From positions 13,887,955 to 13,951,954 of the forward strand of contig CM055108.1 of the NCBI GenBank assembly GCA_029204225.1: a stretch of DNA of 64,000 nt. Direction: 5' to 3'. Below are positions 59,101-64,000 of this stretch, piece by piece (positions within the stretch are counted from its first letter, which is position 1; each line of letters opens with the position of its first letter). Source of the stretch: Diphasiastrum complanatum. Lineage: Eukaryota; Streptophyta; Lycopodiopsida; Lycopodiales; Lycopodiaceae. A program made the position numbers and the translations under genes. The notes under the pieces were generated by a model that worked only from the letters and a program-made list of their open reading frames with translations, had not been told where the DNA came from and searched no databases.

Positions 59101-60490
59101 ATCTCAACCCCAGTCATGCCCGATGTAGAAGAGATGTAGAATACGAAGTGCGGTAGCATCAAGTCGAAGAGTGAAGACAAGCATGCTCCATCCAAAGTAG
59201 GTAACCAAAAAACCAGCCACAAGGCGAAATATGGATTTGCAATCCATCAATGGTTCCCACATGATTCCATAAGTCTTCTTACCACAAGAAACATAAAGAA
59301 GAGTGTGATACTCTTTTACCATCACATCCTCTCGAATCTTACTATCAATGATTTGCTCACCAACACTAGGTAAGGCAACACCGCCATCATAAGACGTCTT
59401 GATACAATGGTAAATTTGACCTAGATTGCCATGCATCCACTTGTCACTTGACATCTGAATATTATTATTACCCTATTGAAGTTGCAGGTCCTTTGATGTA
59501 ACCTTCTACACGGCATTACAAGACAGTTTTGCTGATAGAGTCATCAAATTGCAGCATATGATAGTCAGCAGTAGTCAAAATTAATTTTCAGTATTATTTT
59601 ACTCGTCTTCTGACAAAGCTCAAACAACAATCAGCACTTTCAAATGCTAGACAAGCTTATCATTCTGGTTCTGGATTTTAATCCAAACGTGGCTACATAT
59701 ATAAGTTTTTCTAATGGTGGTGGACAACATAGGAAAGATGTTTCTTCTTGTTTTACCTCTAGCAATGATCTTGAAAGTTCTTGGTAATTAACACCACCAT
59801 GGTTTTTGCCTATCCATAACCAATGGGAACCTATAGCCGGTTAGAAATGTCCATTTGACACTCGTATACCTTACACATATCTGTACATGTTTGTTAGTAT
59901 GAGCTTAGACCTGCCAACGAATGACACACACCCAAACACACTCAGTTCACAATTCACTACATCCTTTGGGTTTATGCACGTTTTTTTGCTTGAAGTTGCA
60001 TAGTGAGTATTGATATCCAAGGTCTTTCTATCATTTTACAGTTTTCTATTTAAGTGTGGAAAACAAACATCCACTTGGAACCTGAGAGCAAGGTGTGGCA
60101 CTGTGGTTGATCATCTAGTTTTGTCACATCCCATTGCAGGTGTGGCAAATTTCAAGCTTAAAGATTATCGAGCTTCTATTGAGGATATGAGAGCATACAT
60201 TTCTTTTGGCAAGCCATATAAGTACACATATAACTATCTTGTAAGCCTTCTTCATCCTCTGAATTCTACATCAATAAGCTCTAAGAAATTTGTAGGAGCA
60301 CCATCGTTCTTAATAGAAAGATTAGCAAAAAATAAGATTTCTTATAGTCTTCATTATTTGTGGGAGGATCAAAATGTTTTAGGGCTTGGCGTTAGTAGCT
60401 GTAGGTTATTACGAAGAGGGCATCAAGACTCTGAACAAAGCATTAGAATTGGACCCTCTATACAAAGAGGGTTGGATTAGCTTAGCCCAG
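44037..60490 (+). CDS. SRFR1: SRFR1-like TPR protein, 5' nine exons (partial)
   Basis: Exons 44037-44182, 44394-44503, 44902-45302, 45566-45610, 45789-45890, 50050-50130, 54974-55040, 60140-60240 and 60383-60490 join in frame to 1,161 bp (387 codons). Arabidopsis SRFR1 (SUPPRESSOR OF rps4-RLD1) is a ~1,050-residue TPR protein that restrains effector-triggered immunity and associates with EDS1 and TIR-NLR receptors. Here the N-terminus reads KEWPYAIRLLTALL, then CNRAVCYSKLELHKHAIKD, a variable Ser-rich linker (exon 3), and TPR units NYEQAIQLF, IIGRGTAFALQRNLSAAISD, EAWKRRGQARLASAAYVE, AISDFTRVLNLDPNSLDTLH and KALELDPLYKEGW. The order matches SRFR1 exon by exon. About 650 residues, including the non-TPR C-terminal part, must lie beyond the right edge. 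No stop breaks the model. Introns 5, 6, 7 and 9 are over 3.5 kb and full of repeats. Confidence 0.9.
44394..44503 (+). CDS. SRFR1: SRFR1-like exon 2
   Basis: Acceptor gacag|caatag. It encodes (C)NRAVCYSKLELHKHAIKD... to LHK. The donor is AAAG|GCAAGT, a GC-type site with otherwise perfect consensus; using it is the only way to keep frame with exon 3 and the conserved KG. Confidence 0.9.
44902..45302 (+). CDS. SRFR1: SRFR1-like exon 3
   Basis: Acceptor tacag|gatatt. It completes TPR helix GYSLVALGIRDKAKKVWKEG, then a long Ser/Thr/Lys-rich linker. Donor GAG|GTTCTC is weak but gives phase 0 as exon 4 needs; the frame would otherwise stop at 45323. Confidence 0.8.
45566..45610 (+). CDS. SRFR1: SRFR1-like exon 4 (15 codons)
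   Basis: ttcag|gtcaac ... aatcag|gtgcag. It encodes VNNGNYEQAIQLFNQ, TPR helix A. Confidence 0.85.
45789..45890 (+). CDS. SRFR1: SRFR1-like exon 5
   Basis: ctgtag|gtcttg ... actcag|gtgttt, 34 codons in phase 0. IIGRGTAFALQRNLSAAISD is the conserved GRGTA...AI.DFT segment. Confidence 0.85.
46440..46903 (-). repeat. Minus-oriented LTR with purine tract, intron 5
   Basis: AGAGGGGGGA (46894-46903 on minus) abuts TGTTATGGACACACAG starting at 46893, a typical 3' LTR junction. A TATAAATA box lies near 46734-46741 on minus. The lower end is uncertain and no pol is attached. Confidence 0.55.
47261..47728 (+). repeat. Four-copy minisatellite, ~106-124 bp unit, intron 5
   Basis: Units begin agattc at 47261, 47385, 47491 and 47604. 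Each contains taatccataatgg, aggctacatgat.aaagtgcc, acctgctagatatcagaaatc and gagcgacctccacggcc. Units 2 and 3 lack the cggtcctgcttcgcc segment present in 1 and 4. Confidence 0.9.
48097..48432 (+). repeat. Two ~165-bp tandem units, intron 5
   Basis: 48097-48262 and 48275-48432 share ggaaaggactcataagaagg, gcatcatgcataccaacc and accaccataaatg. Confidence 0.8.
50050..50130 (+). CDS. SRFR1: SRFR1-like exon 6
   Basis: taatag|gctact ... gtggag|gcaagt, 27 codons in phase 0, encoding EAWKRRGQARLASAAYVE. The donor is again GC-type (GAG|GCAAGT). Flanked by introns of 4.16 and 4.84 kb that contain copies of the same duplicated block. Confidence 0.9.
50131..54973. other. SRFR1: SRFR1-like intron 6, repeat-filled
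   Basis: 4.84 kb with a GC 5' border and AG 3' border. It contains the solo LTR at 52045 and the duplicated block at 52752. Minus-strand frames at 50876-51983 have no recognisable domain and are not taken as genes. Confidence 0.6.
52040..52529 (+). repeat. Solo LTR with 5-bp target duplication, intron 6
   Basis: 52045-52524 (480 bp) starts TGTTGGAATG and ends TTCCTACA, flanked by ttttt on both sides. A ctatatatatgtg TATA-like box lies near 52345. No primer site, purine tract or pol follows, so the internal part was lost by LTR-LTR recombination. A homopolymer target copy is weak evidence on its own. Confidence 0.7.
54974..55040 (+). CDS. SRFR1: SRFR1-like exon 7
   Basis: tgccag|gctatt ... 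gaaagag|gtactt, encoding AISDFTRVLNLDPNSLDTLH plus ER and the first base of Gly. Confidence 0.9.
55664..56363. repeat. Foldback-like element with GC-rich core
   Basis: The left end contains an almost perfect hairpin (tctgggaggagacgtttc / gaaacgtgtttctcctccca, 55677-55735). The right end (56330-56357) has gcgtttcagaaacgc, the same core inverted. Between them is a G/C-rich block (55919-56030) of short inverted units around ggggggcggtagccccccga, unlike the AT-rich surroundings. Probably a non-autonomous DNA element; the superfamily is not identified. Confidence 0.5.
57443..57600 (+). repeat. Three ~55-bp tandem units, intron 7
   Basis: atgaaggctttttcataagtctacaa...tgaaggytcaagg.a.tctat repeats three times with small changes. 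Confidence 0.8.
58528..58956 (-). repeat. LTR related to the solo LTR at 52045, opposite strand
   Basis: On minus it starts TGTCGAAATG at 58956, shares cataggttactttgaccca and aaaggtcga..cttgtgtaaccatg with 52045-52140, and ends TTTTCTACA at 58528. No clear target duplication was seen. Confidence 0.6.
60140..60240 (+). CDS. SRFR1: SRFR1-like exon 8
   Basis: ttgcag|gtgtgg ... tatctt|gtaagc. It encodes (G)VANFKLKDYRASIEDMRAYI and so on, continuing the TPR after HERG. Confidence 0.9.
60383..60490 (+). CDS. SRFR1: SRFR1-like exon 9
   Basis: gttttag|ggcttg ... gcccag|gtacat, 36 codons, GLALVAVGYYEEGIKTLNKA to ISLAQ. The next exon is not found before 64000. Confidence 0.9.
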
Positions 60491-61107
60491 GTACATTTTC
60501 TAAATCTTATGATGCAGTGGTTTGTTCTCTCAATCTTTCAGTTTGGGATATTAGAATGAACAATTGGGTTTTATGAGTTCCATGATGTGTTGCAATATAC
60601 TGATTTGTGCTTGAATACTTGAAGCTTTTAGTTCAAATTAACACCTTATACTTATGATAATTGGACTGTTAAAAGAAAAATTGAAATTTCAAGTCATTTT
60701 GCAGTTAAGAATACATCTATAACAAGCCTCCAAATTTTTTCAATAGAAGATTGATTATTATTTGTCGACCAAGATATCAAGAAATCAACAATAAACTGTT
60801 TGCAGGCCCTTGTACAAAGGAGCATGACCTCCGAGTAATCCATCAAAGCTCACAATCTCTGCTGAAGAAGATACTTTAAATGGATATGCCATAGAAAAAT
60901 TTGTAAGATAAAGTAAGTCAATGCCTTTCATGGAGGAATGTGCCATGTCATGCATGTTACCATGTTGCATATGACAAAAAAGAATGAATTTTGGACTATC
61001 AGCAGAATTAGTTCATCTGGTGTGAATAGTATGAACTATAGCTCAGATGCATCTTTGTAAGCTTCAGTCAAGTGAAGGGCAACAATGGCTCGACAAGGCT
61101 TGCGGTG

Positions 61108-61365
61108 GCTCTGATACCAACTGTTACAACCCTAATCAACCGTAAGCCATAAGGTGTCAGTCACCTTATGGAACCAAACGCACACGATCCACCCTTCATA
61201 CTTCTGAGCAGAGATATACGCAGGTTGCTCTCATCTCATCCCAGTGCCTACACAGTCAGGTCTATCAGTTGGCTTGGTTCTCTTAGGCTTCTCGCCCTCT
61301 TGACACACTTGGCATTTCCATCATTGCCCTTCCCTCATTAATGATTACGTTAGACGGTTTAGGGT
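61108..61365 (-). repeat. LTR end with primer-binding site
   Basis: gctctgatacca at 61108-61119 (minus primer site) is followed two bases later by tgttacaaccctaatc, the inverse of a typical LTR end. The upper LTR border is unclear, probably before the 61369 palindrome. Confidence 0.55.
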
Positions 61366-61368
61366 TTA

Positions 61369-61420
61369 GGGTTTGACTCCCAACTAACCCGTTTGACATG
61401 GTTAGTTGGGAGTCAAACCC
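61369..61420. repeat. Perfect 21-bp inverted repeat, 10-nt loop
   Basis: Arms 61369-61389 and 61400-61420 (gggtttgactcccaactaac...) are exact reverse complements. A short telomere-like run gtttagggtttaggg lies just before (61357-61371). Confidence 0.95.
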
Positions 61421-62180
61421 GACTTTTATCGGCTTTATTTTTTAGAGACAGATGCATTCGGGATCCCACTTCTACCATACTACTTGTGTTTTGGGTTATC
61501 ACATGGTCTCAGATTCATACTGGGTCAATTTCGTGTCTCTTCACACCAGCTTGAGGTTGAGATTGGACAGTTTCAAGGTACCCCGCCAGAGGATAGGATC
61601 TACTAGTTATGCTGCATAGGCTAGATCGAGACTGAGGAGCACTTCATCTTCACTTGCCCAGCTTTAGACATCCCACCTCCTTGATTCATTTGCTATTTCT
61701 ATCACAGATCTTCCTTTGGGTACTTATTAGTATCTCAGACACCTTGTATATAGAGCATACCTTGATCGCAGTTGGCAGCGTCAGATGGGGATTAAGCCCA
61801 ACGGATCCATTTCTTGGAGTTAGACATAGTAGGGTTCCCAGTTCTACAACAATATTTGTACTTAGGCTTATCACATAGTCTCAGATTCACATTGGGCCAG
61901 CTCCGTGTATCATTGCATTAGTTGGCTATTGAGACTGGGAAGTTCCATGGTATCTCGAGAGAGGAGCGGATATGCCAGTTATCCTCTATGAGGGAGATAG
62001 GAGCATTTTTCTTCAGATGCCCTATATACTATGAGATTAGGGGGAGATATCGTTGCCTGTTTCATGACATGGCCACCACACTTCGATCGCTCATAGCTTA
62101 TGAGGACTCCTGTTGTGTTGCACTTATGTTAAGAGAGAGGTTTCTATTACGACATAATATATGCCGAACAGTTCAATAGT
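61421..62180 (+). pseudogene. LINE ORF2 C-terminal region, two diverged tandem copies
   Basis: Copy 1 (about 61421-61690) reads GIPLLPYYLCFGLSHGLRF, FRVSSHQLEVEIGQFQGTP, RICQLC-type then EEHFIFTCP. Copy 2 (about 61780-62179) repeats this with frameshifts, then IETGKFHGISREERICQL, FFFRCPIYYEIRGRY. This is the Cys-rich tail (zf-RVT-like, C-x2-C...H-x4-C) found after RT in plant LINEs. Both copies are broken by stops. Confidence 0.65.
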
Positions 62181-62959
62181 CTCATCCTAGTTCTCAATCT
62201 CAGTCTCAGGTTACCTCTTTCTTCTCTAGGAGAAGACCATGTTGGGACCTAGAGTCCGATGTTCATTAGGTGGACGTCAACGACGTGCCTATTTACAAAG
62301 ATAAGAGACATCACTCCATTCATGGTCATGTTGTAGTCCGAGCTACTCGTCCTATCACGAGGAGACATACTTCTCATCCTCCTAGACGACGTAGCAGCTA
62401 CTTGAGTTACCTCATGTTGCAGATCGCATCACATCCTTCTTCTTCAGCAGTAGGACGTGATATTCATACTCCTACATATCTAAGTGTATGCGACTTGCCA
62501 CGAATAATCTATGGGATTATGCTTGTTAGCATTCTACGGAAAAAGGGTTCACTCTTTTTCATTCTGAAGGGGTCCTTTAAAGAAAATGTATCCGTTATAA
62601 CTTGGCTTTTCCAGATTGAATCAAATAGTAAATAAGACGGGTGTGTTGCCTATTGAGTGGATTATGGGTAGTTCTCAGGATATTTCCTCACCACGCATAC
62701 AGGTATGATGCTAAACAAAACTTCGCACTCAATACCATGGTTTCTTTAATGTATTAAAATCTAATACTCTTTTATGGAGACTTTTTAAGTTTTTCAGCCT
62801 AGAATGTGTTACGAATGAGCTATAAATACAAGTCACATTGTTGCACTTTCCACAAGAAAACAAGCTGAAACTTAGGGTTTTTGTAAGGTTTTACCTTCTT
62901 ATAAAGCAATACGGCAAATGATACCTATACTCTCTAATGCTTGAAGACGAAAAACAATG

Positions 62960-63290
62960 GAATATCCCATCCACAAAAATGGTGACCCCATGAATCCTAG
63001 TTACTACTGTACTATCATGTCACAACGAAGCTTTATGGCACTATGCTTCAGTCAGCGATCAGCTCTGAGGTTGGCTTTCGTGCTCACCATTCTACCACAG
63101 ATCTTATTTTTACTCTTCAAGCTATCATTGAGGAGGCTAGGCATAGGAGATAGAGGGTTTACTGTTGCTTTGTTGACTTCAGGAAAGCCTTTGATTCTGT
63201 TCCACGCTTTCATATAAGCAGACATTTAGTTCTCCTTTGAGATCTTCATGCAAGTTACTTCAAGCTGGTTCCTTTTGCCAATCTGCTATA
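62960..63290 (+). pseudogene. LINE reverse transcriptase fragment
   Basis: One frame reads SAISSEVGFRAHHSTTDLIF, TLQAIIEEARHRR, a stop, then VYCCFVDFRKAFDSVPR, the hallmark of non-LTR RT (GFR..HST.D, FVDF.KAFDSV). It stops before the catalytic FADD block. Confidence 0.8.
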
Positions 63291-63499
63291 CTTTAGTTAA
63301 GCAAGCTGATGTGATGGTATTTGATTTTTCTATGAGGAAGTATTCCTCATCATAGTCTGTACAGCAGGTGACTGGGAGGAGACTTAGCAGTAGTGCTCTT
63401 ATGTGTTTATGCTAGTAACTTGACATGTACTTTCAAGAGAAATCATAAATTCAGATAGCTTTGTGAGATTGGTATCAAAGTAGTTCCTTTCCAGGAATG

Positions 63500-64000
63500 T
63501 GGGGAATTACCAATGATTCAGAGATGATTGCTGAAGCTACCTGTTGGTTACAGGAATCGGCACATCGATGTGGAGGAAAGTTGAAAACAATGGCCTTGTA
63601 TTGGATTCATGGGAGGCATTTCGACAGATGTTTGCATAAAATTGAGTGCTTCTGGAGGAGAGGAATCGAGCCAACAGTGGACAAGCCTCAAGCAAGGGAA
63701 TTGGTCGGTTCAAGAATATGCTGATCGATATAGAGAGGTGTTGCTGAGAATCCATGAGGAAGGGCCTATGTATTTATAGGTGTTTCATTTTATTATTGGA
63801 CTTAGGGAGAGTTTGTGGGTGTTTGTGTGAAGGAGCAAAACACATACTGTCCAAAATGCCATTCAGATGGCTATTTACTATGAAGATGGGAAGAAATCCC
63901 AAGAACTAGCTACGTGAACCTTGGGTGGTCAAGCCCAATGGGGCCAAATGCCGTGGGGTAAGCGCAAACTCAAGAAGTTCAAAGGCCAATGGCAAGGGCA
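63500..64000 (+). pseudogene. Ty3/gypsy gag fragment, runs off the window
   Basis: With frame changes it reads LVLDSWEAFRQMF, LKQGNWSVQEYADRYREVLL, HEEGPMYL then a stop, HFIIGLRESLW, VQNAIQMAIYYEDGKKSQ. This is a retrotransposon gag (PF03732-type) domain. Stops and frameshifts show it is not intact; the downstream part lies beyond 64000. Confidence 0.75.

Larger units (their letters stand above)
55041..60139. other. SRFR1: SRFR1-like intron 7, repeat-filled
   Basis: 5.1 kb with no gene recognised. It holds the foldback GC-rich element (55664-56363), a tandem repeat at 57443-57600, a C14 run near 58005-58018, and an LTR at 58528-58956. Confidence 0.6.
60491..64000. other. SRFR1: SRFR1-like intron 9 (incomplete), retroelement-filled
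   Basis: No further TPR exon was found. It includes an LTR/primer site, LINE relics and a gypsy gag piece, listed separately. Confidence 0.55.

Noticed and set aside
61357-61371. Telomeric repeat tract
   Set aside because: Only about two TTTAGGG units, too short for an interstitial telomere array.
63497-63724. 75-codon ORF taken as a host gene
   Set aside because: The gag motifs appear in the neighbouring frames at the same place, so this is a frameshifted gypsy gag relic.

Overview
This window is nuclear DNA from a land plant. It is AT-rich, holds pieces of two TPR-protein genes, and is otherwise mostly transposable elements, many nested in one another. Genes with 4-5 kb introns packed with retroelement debris would suit a fern, lycophyte, gymnosperm or other large plant genome, but the species cannot be named from sequence alone. 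No bacterial operon, CRISPR array, rRNA or tRNA gene was seen.

Layout. 1-188 is the last coding stretch of a plant TPR-like protein. 0.2-3.5 kb is intergenic with small tandem duplications. 3.5-6.3 kb is an internally deleted minus-strand Ty1/copia derivative. 9.56-10.45 kb is an unidentified two-exon gene or pseudogene with a coiled coil. 10.56-16.71 kb is a complete, very young Ty1/copia element with near-identical LTRs, primer-binding site, polypurine tract and one intact 1,322-codon polyprotein; it is the only open pol gene here. 16.7-31.9 kb is a graveyard: minus copia with displaced LTR sequence, an unidentified coding relic, copia gag, a plus-strand Ty3/gypsy chromovirus, a plus copia integrase piece, and a minus copia (Y) with a 5' LTR. 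31.95-36.67 kb is an LTR element without pol (B), nested in a copia RT gene (X) and carrying a 0.7 kb inversion across its 5' LTR. 37.3-41.9 kb is another minus copia, partly duplicated in tandem, whose second copy is split by a CACTA-type DNA transposon with a 3 bp target duplication. 42.6 kb is the 5' end of a plus copia.

44.04 kb to beyond the right edge is the 5' part of an SRFR1-like gene (SUPPRESSOR OF rps4-RLD1, a TPR regulator of plant immunity). Nine exons join in frame to 387 codons. Two introns use GC-AG borders, and four introns are expanded by LTRs, minisatellites, a segmental duplication, a foldback GC-rich element, LINE remnants and a gypsy gag piece.

No undescribed multi-gene system could be demonstrated. 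The strongest leads are the B-element inversion, the pol-less B element with its own ORFs, the unidentified 9.56-10.45 kb gene, the CACTA insertion, and the SRFR1 intron architecture. All boundaries were read by eye; no database search was possible.
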